From Bifidobacterium biavatii DSM 23969 (lineage in GTDB: Bacteria > Actinomycetota > Actinomycetes > Actinomycetales > Bifidobacteriaceae), in assembly GCF_000741165.1 (NCBI RefSeq), contig NZ_JGYN01000013.1:1-64000 (forward strand): DNA of 64,000 bases, in the 5' to 3' direction. Position numbers and translations under genes: made by a program. The notes below the pieces were generated by a model. That model saw nothing but the letters and a program-made list of their open reading frames with translations, did not search any database and was not told the origin of the DNA. Positions within the stretch are counted from its first letter, which is position 1; each line of letters opens with the position of its first letter. This document shows positions 7,959 to 18,683 of the stretch, one piece after another.

Positions 7959-9791
7959 TCACTCAATCATGGCCGAACGCGCGGCCGCGTACACGCCGCG
8001 AACGACCGCTTCGCGCCACCGCGACCAGCCGTACTGCTTGGTGAGCTGCTCGCCGGCCGTGGCGCCGAGCGAAGAACCGTCGGCGCGCGTCAGATCATAG
8101 AGCATGTCGAGCAGCGCGCGGTCGCCGTTCACACGCGCGGCCAGTTCCGCGCCAGTCGCCGGATCATTCGGGTCGCGCCCGGTGGCGAACTCCGACAAGG
8201 TCAGATGCTCGCGCACGAGCAGCGTCGCCCATTCCACGATGTCCGGCGCGTAGCCCATGCGCCGCAGGATCACCGGCACGTGCTTCGCACCCTCCGCCGC
8301 ATGGTCGGTCACGAACGGGCGCTTGCCGATGTCGTGTAGCAGGCCGGCCAGCAGCAGCGCCGCATAATGCGCCTCGTCGTACTGCCGGCCCGACGCGGCC
8401 GACACCCGTTCCAGCCGCGAGACGACCTCGACGCTGTGCCGGTCGATAGTGTAGCGGTGCGCGGCGGACGCGCTCGGACGGTTGCGGATGCCGAGCCATT
8501 CAGGCATCCAGCGGCCGGGGATGTCCACAAAATCGATTTCATCCCACACGCGCATGAGTTCGGACCCGCTGGCGAGCAGCCGCACGAACAGGTCGCGCGT
8601 CTCCCCGCTCCACACCGAGTCGCGAATCGGCGCGTGACGCATGTTGGCCAGCGTGGCCGGGTTGATCGGCAGCTTCGATTCCGCCGACGCGACGGCCGCG
8701 CGCAACGGCAGGGCCGCGTCGCGCGCCGGGTCGACGCCGGGAGCCAGCACCACTTCGCCCTCGTGCGAGACGATGCCGGGCGCAAGCACGTCGAATTTCG
8801 GGGCTTCGCGCTTGCCGCCGGCTCGCGGGTTCATCATCTGGAAGAACGAAAACCGCGGTTTTTCGTGCGTGATCGAATGCTGCGCGCGCGAGGCGGTCGA
8901 GTCGAGCGCAAACGCGATCTGTCGGCCGAGCCGCGCAAGCCTTGTCTGCAGATCGTCGATGGAGCGCGCCTCACGTTCTCCTTCGGGCAGGGTCGGGTCG
9001 GCGAAGCCGAGCATCGCCGCAACCTTCGCCTGATACGGCGTGAGCAGCAGGTTCGTGTCCTTGTTCGCGGCCAGATGGATGCAGTCACGCACGTCGAGCA
9101 GCGCTTCGACCGCGTCGTCATACGCACCGTGCGGGCGGTCGGCCAACCACGACGCGGCGAGCGCGGAGACGAGCACGGAGTCGCGCAGGCCGCCGCGCGT
9201 TTCCTTGATGTCGGGCTGGTTGAGGTAGGGCAGGCGGCCGAATTCGTCGAGTCGTTTCTGCGCGGAGTCGAGTAGTTCGGGCAGGCGTTTGCGCGCGGCC
9301 TTGCGCCAGCGTTCGAGTATGGACGCGGCCGTGTCGGCGATGAGCTGCGTGTCGCCGGCGATCGGGCGCACGTCGAGCCAGCCCATGGCGGCCGGCAGGT
9401 CCTTGTCGGTGACGGATTCGCACTGTTGGCGCGTGCGCACGGAGTGGTCGAGGTCGAGTCCGGAATCCCACAGCGGATACCAGAGCTTGTTGGCGAGGTC
9501 GTTGAGCTGGCGGTCGTTGAGCGCGTGCGATTCGTAGATGATGACGAGGTCAAGGTCGGAGCTGGGGCCGATCTGGCCGCGGGCGAGCGAGCCGACCGCA
9601 GCGAGGCCGACGCCCTTGGCCGGCACGTCGAACGGGACCGCGTCGACCGCTTCGGCCCACAGTCTGGTCAGGCAGTCCATCGCCAGATCGGTGCGCGCCT
9701 TGCGTTTGGCCGCACCGTCGCGGTAGATGCCGTCCGGATCGGGCTGGCTCATCGCCATGAACCGCGCTTTGAGTTTGTCGACCGCCGACAT
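7959..9791 (-). CDS. glnD: PII uridylyltransferase GlnD, short form without ACT domains
   Basis: 610 residues against roughly 850-900 for proteobacterial GlnD. The nucleotidyltransferase motif GSLARGQIGPSSDLDL (about residues 70-85) and the HD hydrolase motif LLHDIGKR (about 490) are intact, so both modifying and demodifying domains are present. The C-terminal ACT domains that sense glutamine are missing. It modifies the PII protein encoded next door (glnK), linking nitrogen status to AmtB and glutamine synthetase. Start ATG 9789-9791 is preceded by GGAAAGGA. A dispersed hairpin repeat and the glnK terminator lie between glnK and this gene, so glnD has its own promoter. Confidence 0.93.
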   Translation of the reverse strand: MSAVDKLKARFMAMSQPDPDGIYRDGAAKRKARTDLAMDCLTRLWAEAVDAVPFDVPAKGVGLAAVGSLARGQIGPSSDLDLVIIYESHALNDRQLNDLANKLWYPLWDSGLDLDHSVRTRQQCESVTDKDLPAAMGWLDVRPIAGDTQLIADTAASILERWRKAARKRLPELLDSAQKRLDEFGRLPYLNQPDIKETRGGLRDSVLVSALAASWLADRPHGAYDDAVEALLDVRDCIHLAANKDTNLLLTPYQAKVAAMLGFADPTLPEGEREARSIDDLQTRLARLGRQIAFALDSTASRAQHSITHEKPRFSFFQMMNPRAGGKREAPKFDVLAPGIVSHEGEVVLAPGVDPARDAALPLRAAVASAESKLPINPATLANMRHAPIRDSVWSGETRDLFVRLLASGSELMRVWDEIDFVDIPGRWMPEWLGIRNRPSASAAHRYTIDRHSVEVVSRLERVSAASGRQYDEAHYAALLLAGLLHDIGKRPFVTDHAAEGAKHVPVILRRMGYAPDIVEWATLLVREHLTLSEFATGRDPNDPATGAELAARVNGDRALLDMLYDLTRADGSSLGATAGEQLTKQYGWSRWREAVVRGVYAAARSAMIE

Positions 9792-9883
9792 ATCGATCCT
9801 TTCCAGTGCGCATGTTCGCACATGATGCGTCATGTCGAGCGAGGTATCAGCCGAGTTGAAGAATCCTTTAATGCGTTTTGCGA

Positions 9884-9923
9884 CAAGAGATTGCTCCGCT
9901 CGCTACGCTCGGTCGAAATGACA
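9884..9923. repeat. Dispersed palindromic repeat (GAGCGAAGCGAGCGG family)
   Basis: Minus strand reads TCATTTCGACCGAGCG-TAGCGAGCGGAGCAAT, with the self-complementary core CCGCTCGCTACGCTCGG. The same unit occurs in tandem within the ECF ATPase gene (23590-23745). Confidence 0.75.
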
Positions 9924-9932
9924 AGAAGTATG

Positions 9933-9966
9933 AAAAATCCCCGCACGGCGCAAGGCGCGTGCAGGG
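9933..9966 (-). terminator. Rho-independent terminator of amtB-glnK
   Basis: On the minus strand CCCTGCACG and CGTGCGGGG form a stem followed by ATTTTT, 50 bp past the glnK stop. Confidence 0.8.
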
Positions 9967-10017
9967 ACCTGTCTTATTGATAACCCGAGCCGTAACCGGC
10001 GACCCGGGCCGATTTGA

Positions 10018-11641
<1,624 letters not shown>

Positions 11642-11864
11642 GCCAACCTCCCTCTCTTTTCTTTCGTCTTGTCCGCCGGCCCGTTGCCCGAACCGGTCGG
11701 ATTGTCTCGTTATTGCCGTCCCCCGTGGCGGGGGCTAACACAACGGTATGGAACGCCCGCCGCGTTTTCTGTAGGTTACGGGAGGTTACGCGCATGTAAA
11801 ACGCAGCGGGCGGGCGTCGGCGCGCGCGATTCGGCGAATCGGCGCCGCACCGCGGTTTGACACG

Positions 11865-11902
11865 AAAAAACGTCCGCCCCCGACTGAGGGAGCGGACGTT
11901 TC
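11865..11902 (-). terminator. Rho-independent terminator of ftsY
   Basis: AACGTCCGC/GCGGACGTT stem followed on the minus strand by TTTTTT, 21 bp past the ftsY stop. Confidence 0.85.
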
Positions 11903-11922
11903 AGGATGTGGCCGGAACGCGG

Positions 11923-13323
11923 TCAGGCGAGAATGCCGTCGACGAAGCCTTCCGGGTCGAACGGCGCGAGGTCGTCGGGGCCTTCGCCGAGCCCGACGAG
12001 CTTGACCGGCACGCCGAGCTCCTTCTGCACGGAGATCACGATGCCGCCCTTGGCCGAACCGTCGAGCTTGCTCAGCACCACGCCGGTGATGCCGATCGCC
12101 TCGGCGAACACCTTGGCCTGGGTCATGCCGTTCTGGCCGGTGGTCGCGTCGAGCACGAGCAGCACTTCGTCGACCGGCAGGTTCTTTTCGGTCACGCGCC
12201 GGATCTTGCCCAGCTCGTCCATCAGGTTCGCCTTGTTCTGCAGACGTCCGGCTGTGTCGATGATGAGCACGTCGGCGTTGGCTTCCTTGGCCTTGGCGCT
12301 CGCTTCGAACGCGACGGACGCCGGGTCGGCGCCGTCCTTGTCGGAGCGCACGACGGGCACGTTCACCTTCGCGCTCCACGTTTCGAGCTGGTCCGCGGCG
12401 GCGGCGCGGAACGTGTCGGCCGCGCCCATGACGACCTGCTTGCCGTCGGCGACGAACAGTCGCGCGAGCTTGCCTGCCGTGGTCGTCTTGCCTGTACCGT
12501 TGACGCCGACCATGATGATGACGGACGGCTTGTTCGCGCCCGGCTTGTTCACGTTGAGGCGGCGGTCCGTGTCGCGTCCGACAAGGTCGAGCAGTTTCTC
12601 GCGCAAGCTGGCGCGGACGTCGGCCGGATCGGCCTTGCCGGTGATGCGGGCGTCCTTGCGCAGGTCGTCAACGAGCTGTTCGCTGGCTTCGGCACCGACG
12701 TCGGCGAGCAGGAGCGTGTCCTCGACGTCCTCCCAGTCGGCCTCGGTGAGGTTGTCCTTGGCGAGGATATTGAACAGGGCCTTGCCGAACGGGTTGGAGC
12801 TGTTCGCAAGCTTTGCCTTGAGCCGCTGGATGCGCGAAAGCGTCGATTCGGGCTTTTCAGCCTTGGGTTTGGCGGGTTCGGCCGGAGCCGGGGCGGGGGC
12901 CGGAGCGGGCTGCTCGGCGGCGGGCTTCGCGGATTCGGCGGGCGCGGTCTGTTCGGCCGGTTCCGGTTGTTCCGGCTGTTCCGATGCGGGCTTGGCGACG
13001 GCCGGCGTGGACGGCTTAGACGGAGCGGACGGAGCCGCGGATTCGGCGGTCGGTTCCGGCTCGGGCTTCTTGGCGGAGGGGCTCGCAACGGGTTTCGCAC
13101 CAGCCTCTTCGGCCTGCTTGCTTTCGGTCTTCGCGGCCTGAGCCTTGGCGGCTGCGGCACGTTCGGCCGCGGCCTTCGCTTCGGCGGCCTGCTGGGCCCG
13201 ACGGGCTTCCTCCGCGGCGGCGGACTGCTTGGCGGAACGGCTCTTGACCACTCCCCATGCAATCAGCGCCACGACAACGACAGCCACGACGGCCACAATG
13301 CCGATGATCATATTGGTATCCAT
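11923..13323 (-). CDS. ftsY: Signal recognition particle receptor FtsY
   Basis: 466 residues. An N-terminal membrane helix (residues 5-27) is followed by a 140-residue Ala/Pro/Glu-rich acidic linker and then the conserved NG GTPase domain. The G1 motif GVNGTGKTTTAGKLA lies near residue 270, DTAGRL near 357, and the closing motif GEGPDDLAPFDP is present. FtsY docks ribosome-SRP complexes at the membrane. The membrane helix in place of a purely amphipathic A domain is common in actinobacteria. Start ATG 13321-13323. Confidence 0.95.
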   Translation of the reverse strand: MDTNMIIGIVAVVAVVVVALIAWGVVKSRSAKQSAAAEEARRAQQAAEAKAAAERAAAAKAQAAKTESKQAEEAGAKPVASPSAKKPEPEPTAESAAPSAPSKPSTPAVAKPASEQPEQPEPAEQTAPAESAKPAAEQPAPAPAPAPAEPAKPKAEKPESTLSRIQRLKAKLANSSNPFGKALFNILAKDNLTEADWEDVEDTLLLADVGAEASEQLVDDLRKDARITGKADPADVRASLREKLLDLVGRDTDRRLNVNKPGANKPSVIIMVGVNGTGKTTTAGKLARLFVADGKQVVMGAADTFRAAAADQLETWSAKVNVPVVRSDKDGADPASVAFEASAKAKEANADVLIIDTAGRLQNKANLMDELGKIRRVTEKNLPVDEVLLVLDATTGQNGMTQAKVFAEAIGITGVVLSKLDGSAKGGIVISVQKELGVPVKLVGLGEGPDDLAPFDPEGFVDGILA

Positions 13324-13436
13324 GCTCCCAGCCTAAAAACCGCAACGGACAGCCGAAAACCAGCGCAATCCCTCCCAAACCGGCATCCGAACAAACCATC
13401 GCGCACCGCAATCAGACCAGCACCAAGCCGGCTCTC

Positions 13437-13816
13437 CGTATTTTGGTGTGTATGGCACGCGTGCCTGTTGTATCGGAATCGCGCTGTCGCGCGATGCTGT
13501 GTTGTTGGCGGCGCGTAGCGCCGCAGACGCTCCCCCAGTCACGCTGCGCGTGGCAGCCCCCTCAGCCGAGGGGGCCAAGAGCTACCGCCAGCATCACCGG
13601 CGTTACAACCATTCGGGGCGCGGCAGCGATGGCTGCTGCTGGGAATGCTGGATTGCGCGAGAGCGCAATACCGTTTCATCGCGCGCAGCGCGATGCTGAG
13701 ATTGTGCTCTTGCGCAATCTCACGACAACACAGCATCGGACGCACGAACAGTGCGGACGATACCGATACCACAGAGCCACACTTCACCGAACCCACCCAT
13801 ACACACCAAAATACGA
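13437..13816. mobile_element. MITE-like element with 19-bp terminal inverted repeats
   Basis: CGTATTTTGGTGTGTATGG (13437-13455) is perfectly repeated in inverse at 13798-13816, enclosing 380 bp with no convincing gene. A second inverted pair lies inside it (GATGCTGTGTTGTT near 13491-13505, its complement near 13722-13737), and a copy of the palindromic repeat seen in murT lies at 13530-13581. The structure is concentric. This accounts for most of the gap 13324-13902. Confidence 0.7.
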
Positions 13817-13902
13817 AAAACTGCCGAACCACTCCCCGGTCCGAGCCGTTCCCGCCAATCGCCCGATTCGGCCACGGCGGGCGCGCAACTACACTGGAGC
13901 GC

Positions 13903-14613
13903 ATGGCCAATACTTCACGTATGACATCACTCCAGCGCCGCGAACAGCTCATCCAGGTCGGGCGCGCGCTGTTCGCCGCCAAGGGGTTCGAGGCGGTGAG
14001 CGTGGAGGAGATCGCCGCAAGCGCGAAAGTGAGCAAGCCGATCGTCTACGAGCATTTCGGCGGCAAGGAGGGCCTGTACGCAGTGATCGTCGATCGCGAA
14101 ATGCAGACGCTAACCAGTACGATCACGGCCACGCTCACCGATCCGGACATGCATCCGCGGCAGATCGTCGAACGCGCGGCGCTCGCACTGCTCACGTACA
14201 TCGAACAGAACGCGGACGGATTCCAAGTGCTCGTGCGCGACTCGCCGAGCACCGATCCGGCCGGATCGTTCAGCTCGCTGCTCGGCGACATCTCGCTGCA
14301 GGTCGAGGACCTGCTCACGGCCTCGTTCAAACGGCAGAAACTGTCGGTCAAAGGCGTGCCGTACTACGCGCAGATGCTCGTCGGCATGATCGTCTTCACC
14401 GGCCAGTACTGGGCCGACCGACCGAAGGTCAGCAAGGAGCAGCTCGCCGCATATATCGTCGATCTCGCGTGGCACGGCCTGTCGCGACTCGATTCCAAGC
14501 CGGCGCTGCGGTTCGAGGGCAAGCGGGCGCATAATCATCCCGCAACGGACACGGCGGACGAAGCAGACTCGGCCGTTCACGCCACGGAACGTGCGGATCC
14601 GGCCGAAGCCTAG
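13903..14613 (+). CDS. TetR/AcrR family transcriptional regulator
   Basis: 236 residues. The N-terminal helix-turn-helix has the family pattern RREQLIQVGRALFAAKGFEA, then VSVEEIAASAKVSKPIVYEHF (about residues 10-52). The C-terminal ligand-binding domain ends in a polar 25-residue tail. TetR proteins repress nearby promoters until a small ligand binds. It stands alone; the glycosyltransferase 73 bp downstream may be co-transcribed. I chose the ATG at 13903 because TGGAG precedes it and the homologous region begins there. The ligand is unknown. Confidence 0.88.
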   Translation: MANTSRMTSLQRREQLIQVGRALFAAKGFEAVSVEEIAASAKVSKPIVYEHFGGKEGLYAVIVDREMQTLTSTITATLTDPDMHPRQIVERAALALLTYIEQNADGFQVLVRDSPSTDPAGSFSSLLGDISLQVEDLLTASFKRQKLSVKGVPYYAQMLVGMIVFTGQYWADRPKVSKEQLAAYIVDLAWHGLSRLDSKPALRFEGKRAHNHPATDTADEADSAVHATERADPAEA

Positions 14614-14686
14614 CGTCAGATAAGACGCTGGTGCTAGCTTGGGATGAGCAACAAACCGGCGGCGAGGGACAATCCCGAGGGAGACC

Positions 14687-15760
14687 ATGAACCAGAACGC
14701 GACCACACTGACCTTCATCGTGCCCGCATACAACATGGAGGAGTATCTCGAACGCTGCGTATCCTCGCTGCTGCAGGCGCGCGACAACGGCGACATCGAA
14801 GTGCTCATCGTCGACGACGGCTCGCACGACTCCACGCCGCAGCTCGCCGACACGTACGAGCGTCGCTGGCCGGGCCGCGTACGCGCCATCCACCAGCCAA
14901 ACAAGGGTCACGGCGGCGCGGTCAACACGGGCATCGCGAACGCGCGCGGCACGTACGTCAAGGTCGTCGACGCGGACGACTGGATCGACCCGCAGTCGAT
15001 CGACACGATGATGGCGACGCTGCGCGAGCAGTGCGCGTCCGACCGGCCGGTCGACATGGTCGTCACGAACTACGTCTACGACAAAGTCGGCAAGCGGCGC
15101 AAGCACACGGTGAACTTCCGTCACGCCATGCGGCCGGGCGAAATCCTCACGTGGGACGATCTGGGGCACTTCGGTCTCGCCGAATACATCCTCATGCACG
15201 CGCTCACGTTCCGCACGGCGGTCGTGCGCGAATCCGGCATGGTGCTGCCCGAGCACACGTTCTACGTCGACTTCATCTACGCATACCAGCCGTTCACCAA
15301 GGTGCGCACGATGCTGTACCTCGACATGCCGTTCTACCACTACTTCATCGGCCGCGAGGGCCAGTCGGTGCAGACCGACGTGATGATCCGCCGCGTCGAG
15401 CAGCTCATCCTCGTCAACCACCGCATGGTCGAGGCGACGCCCGAGCCGGGCACCGTGCCGGACGGGCTGTACAAGTACATGATCCACTTCCTGGCGATCG
15501 AAAGCTCCGTGACGTCGGTGTTCCTGATCCTCTCGCGCGATCCGGAGAACTATCGCAAGAAGGACCGGCTGTGGGCCGACATCGCCGCGCATTCGCCGGC
15601 GATCGGCCGCGACGTGCGCCGCAAGGCCATGTCGCGCGCGCTCAACCTGCCCGGTTCGGCCGGCCGCTGGATCATCCGCCACGCTACGCCATCGCCGAAC
15701 GCGTCGTCGGCTTCAACTGATCCGCAATCTATCCTGTATCGATCCGTTACCGCGGCATGA
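14687..15760 (+). CDS. Family 2 glycosyltransferase
   Basis: 357 residues, soluble, with the GT-A fold signature FIVPAYNMEEYLERCVSSLL at residues 10-29, VLIVDDGSHD for the nucleotide-sugar site and the metal-binding DADDW (DXD) near residue 100. Such enzymes add sugars to cell-surface polysaccharide or teichoic-type polymers. No other polysaccharide genes are adjacent, so the acceptor cannot be guessed. The ATG at 14687 follows AGGGAGA. The last 25 residues (Pro/Ser-rich) look non-conserved. Confidence 0.85.
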   Translation: MNQNATTLTFIVPAYNMEEYLERCVSSLLQARDNGDIEVLIVDDGSHDSTPQLADTYERRWPGRVRAIHQPNKGHGGAVNTGIANARGTYVKVVDADDWIDPQSIDTMMATLREQCASDRPVDMVVTNYVYDKVGKRRKHTVNFRHAMRPGEILTWDDLGHFGLAEYILMHALTFRTAVVRESGMVLPEHTFYVDFIYAYQPFTKVRTMLYLDMPFYHYFIGREGQSVQTDVMIRRVEQLILVNHRMVEATPEPGTVPDGLYKYMIHFLAIESSVTSVFLILSRDPENYRKKDRLWADIAAHSPAIGRDVRRKAMSRALNLPGSAGRWIIRHATPSPNASSASTDPQSILYRSVTAA

Positions 15761-15789
15761 CACGCGGCTTCGCGCGCCGTCTATCGTCC

Positions 15790-16140
15790 GTTGCGCGAAG
15801 CGAGCCGGATAGACCTTCGGCGAATTGCCCCGCCAAAAGGCCACTCAGTGAGGCAATTCACCGAAAAACCATCCGATTCACCTCGCCGCAACTCGTCAGC
15901 GCGGCAAACCCGACAGACCTTCGGAAAACCACCCCGCTGACAGCCCACCCAACGAAGCAATTCACCGAAGATCCGGCCGGTTTGCCACGTCAAATCCTCT
16001 CAGCGGAGCAAACCTGATAGGCCTTCGGAAAACCAACCCGATGGCAGCCTGCTCAGCGAAGCAATCCTCCGAAGATCCAGCCGGTTTGCCACGCTAAACC
16101 CTCTCAGCGGAGCAAACCCGACAGACCTTCGGAGGATCGC
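15790..16140. repeat. Degenerate tandem repeat array upstream of GH129
   Basis: A roughly 104-bp unit with the words CCGGTTTGCCACG, CTCTCAGCGGAGCAAACC and CTTCGGA recurs at about 15967-16029 and 16071-16132, with decayed earlier copies from 15790. It fills the gap between the glycosyltransferase and the GH129 gene; no open frame looks coding. Confidence 0.65.
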
Positions 16141-16160
16141 TTCGCCAAGAGCCCTCTCAG

Positions 16161-16197
16161 CGGGGTAATTTGTCTAAGATGTAGACAAATTACCCCG
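16161..16197. promoter_or_regulatory. Perfect 16-bp palindrome, candidate operator of GH129 gene
   Basis: CGGGGTAATTTGTCTA - AGATG - TAGACAAATTACCCCG, ending 27 bp before the GH129 start codon. The GTCTA/TAGAC half-sites resemble those of GntR/HutC-type regulators of amino-sugar genes. This is inference, as no such regulator is in the window. Confidence 0.6.
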
Positions 16198-16224
16198 CAC
16201 ACCAAGCCTTCAGGGAGGACGGCC

Positions 16225-18381
16225 ATGCAATTCACCTGTTCGGGAACCGACGTTCGCTTCGACGAGAAAACGCTGCGCTTCGCCTTCCGCCGCGACGGCG
16301 CGGACTGGACGTGGCGTGACGGGTTCATGCCATCATTCGATTGCCATGTTGCCGGTCGTCCCGCGGATGCAGCCACGGTCGTTCCCGGACACACCACATC
16401 GGCCGATTCCGACCAGTCCAATCCCAACGACCGTATACGCACGTTCGCGTTCGCAGACGCCGCGTCGATCACGCACGAATTGCGCGAGACGGGCACCGGT
16501 GTCGGCGTGTTCAGCACGTTCCGCGGATTCGGCGATGCGCCCGATTTCGCGTTTGCGACGTACGTGTGGGTCGAGCGCGCGTCCGGTGACGTGATCTGCG
16601 AGTGGATGCCGCTCGACGAGACCGGCTTGTCCGTGACGCGGCTGACGTGGCCGGGCGAGATGACGTTCGACGGTGAGTCCGACCGCGACGTCACGCTGAT
16701 CACGCACCAGCAGGGCGTGATGATCCCGAACACGTGGCCGACGGCGGTCAGTTCGGCGCACGGCGACATCGTGTTCGGCGGCCGTTTCGAAACAGCGGGC
16801 GGATACATGCCGTGGTTCGCGCAGATCCGCGGATCGCAGGCCGACTGCGGCAAGAACGGGAACGACGAGCCGCATGATGATCGCGACGGCCGCGACGACG
16901 GCCGCGACACGCAATCAACGCGATCGGCGCGAATCAGCGACGATGACAGCCGACCCACGACGACCGGCGCGCCCGCGTACATCGCGATCTGCGAGACACC
17001 GTGGAACGCGGGCTACGCGATCGAACATCCCGCCGGCGGACGCGAGACGCCGGCCGAGGCCGGCAACGTCGCAGCCGGCACGTTCGTCGGCACGTGCATC
17101 GGCATGTGGTTCGAGCCGAGCCTCGGCCGCATGGACTACCGCCGCGTCGTGCGCTACCGTTTCCTGAGCGACGCCGACCACACGTCGGTCGCCAAGTCGT
17201 ACCGCGCATACGTCGACGAACGCGGCCGACTGCGCACGTTGGCGGAAAAGGCCGCGCGCAATCCGTCCGTCCGCAACCTTATCGGCTGCTCGTGGATGCA
17301 CGTCGGCATCAAAACCGTCGTTCAGCCGGAGTCGCGCTTCTACGATCGCGAGCATCCCGAGAACAACCTGCACGTGACATCGTTCGCCGCGCGCGCCAAG
17401 CAACTCGCGACCCTGCACGAGCTCGGCGCAGGACGCATCTACATGCACCTGGACGGCTGGGCCGAGCCGGGCTACGACAACCAGCATCCCGACTATCTGC
17501 CCGCGTGCGAGGAGGCCGGCGGCTGGGCCGGCATGAAGGCGCTCGTCGACGCGTGCCACGCGCGGGGCGACCTGTTCGGCACGCACGACCAGTACCGCGA
17601 CTACTACTTCGACGCGCGCACGTTCGACCGCAACAACGCGGTCCGTCTGCCCGACGGCACGAACCCCGAGCAGACGATCTGGGCGGGCGGTCACCAGACC
17701 TTTCTGTGCGCCGAACTCGCGCCCGACTACGTGCGCCGGAATTTCGCCGAAATCGCCGCGAACGGCGTCAGGCTCGACTGCGCGTACCTTGACGTGTTCA
17801 CCTGCAACGAGGGCGACGAATGCGCGAATCCCGAGCACCGCATGACGCGCCGCGACTGCTATGAGCGCCGCGCGGAATGCTTCGAATACCTGCTCTCGCA
17901 CGGCATCCTCTCCAGCTCCGAGGAGGTATCGGACTGGGCCGTGCCGAGCCTCGTGTTCTGCCATTACGCGCCGTACGACTTCCAGATGCGAGATCCGTCC
18001 GCGCCGCGACAGGGCGTGCCGGTGCCGCTGTACAACCTCGTCTATCACGACTGCGTGATCGAGCCGTGGATGATGGAGCGCGTGGCCGGCGGCGACGACT
18101 ACATGCTGTACGCGCTGCTCAACGGTGGCGCGCCGTATCTGATCCGCGACGCCGCATACGTCGGCGTGGACGGCGACATGAGCCCGGAGCAGCGCGCGCA
18201 GGCCGAGAACGACATCGAACGGTGCAACGCGGTGGCCGCGCTGCACGAGCGCGTCGGCATGAGCGAGCTCGTGCGGCACGATTTCGTCGGCGGCGACCCG
18301 CTCGTGCAGCGGTCCGTGTTCGCGGACGGCACAGTCGTCACCTGCGACTTCCACGATCAGACGTACCGAATCGAGGGGTAA
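16225..18381 (+). CDS. GH129-type alpha-N-acetylgalactosaminidase
   Basis: 718 residues, no signal peptide, so intracellular. The central segment has HLDGWAEPGYDNQHPDYLP, then LFGTHDQYRDYYFD, YLDVFTCNEGDE and GILSSSEEVSDW. In Bifidobacterium bifidum NagBb (GH129) the nucleophile and acid/base are, as I recall, Asp435 and Glu478, 43 residues apart. Here Asp523 (YLD) and Glu566 (SSSE) have exactly that spacing. These enzymes release GalNAc from Tn antigen and mucin O-glycans after import. The protein is longer than NagBb (about 630) because of a non-conserved Asp/Arg/Thr-rich insertion near residues 212-250. It is monocistronic, with a strong palindrome before the start. Family assignment rests on motif recall, not a search. 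Confidence 0.75.
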   Translation: MQFTCSGTDVRFDEKTLRFAFRRDGADWTWRDGFMPSFDCHVAGRPADAATVVPGHTTSADSDQSNPNDRIRTFAFADAASITHELRETGTGVGVFSTFRGFGDAPDFAFATYVWVERASGDVICEWMPLDETGLSVTRLTWPGEMTFDGESDRDVTLITHQQGVMIPNTWPTAVSSAHGDIVFGGRFETAGGYMPWFAQIRGSQADCGKNGNDEPHDDRDGRDDGRDTQSTRSARISDDDSRPTTTGAPAYIAICETPWNAGYAIEHPAGGRETPAEAGNVAAGTFVGTCIGMWFEPSLGRMDYRRVVRYRFLSDADHTSVAKSYRAYVDERGRLRTLAEKAARNPSVRNLIGCSWMHVGIKTVVQPESRFYDREHPENNLHVTSFAARAKQLATLHELGAGRIYMHLDGWAEPGYDNQHPDYLPACEEAGGWAGMKALVDACHARGDLFGTHDQYRDYYFDARTFDRNNAVRLPDGTNPEQTIWAGGHQTFLCAELAPDYVRRNFAEIAANGVRLDCAYLDVFTCNEGDECANPEHRMTRRDCYERRAECFEYLLSHGILSSSEEVSDWAVPSLVFCHYAPYDFQMRDPSAPRQGVPVPLYNLVYHDCVIEPWMMERVAGGDDYMLYALLNGGAPYLIRDAAYVGVDGDMSPEQRAQAENDIERCNAVAALHERVGMSELVRHDFVGGDPLVQRSVFADGTVVTCDFHDQTYRIEG

Positions 18382-18434
18382 CGGGACTGTCCGATCGTTC
18401 GGCGAATGATCGGACGGACAGTGATCGGACGGGT

Positions 18435-18634
18435 GTGGGCATAGACGGTACAGGAACACTTACGGAATCGCGAGCATCCGGACCGGATGGAACCTCCTGG
18501 AACCTGACGTGGGCATAGACGGTACATTTCGGCCCACCGTGCGTGGGCATAAACCGTCCATATAGATGAGCGTGGGCATAGACGGTACGTTAAGAGGCCT
18601 CTCAGGCCCTCGTAGCGTACCGTTTATGCCCACA
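18435..18634. repeat. Cluster of GTGGGCATAGACGGTAC repeats
   Basis: Four direct copies (18435-18451, 18509-18525, 18543-18559 with changes, 18572-18588) and one inverted copy (18618-18634). The last direct copy pairs with the inverted one around AGGCCT to form a long hairpin. The cluster fills the convergent gap between the GH129 gene and the C69 peptidase (18382-18683). Confidence 0.85.
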
Positions 18635-18683
18635 CACTCATATCCCGGACCTCACGAACACACCCACCCGTGAGACCGTGAAA

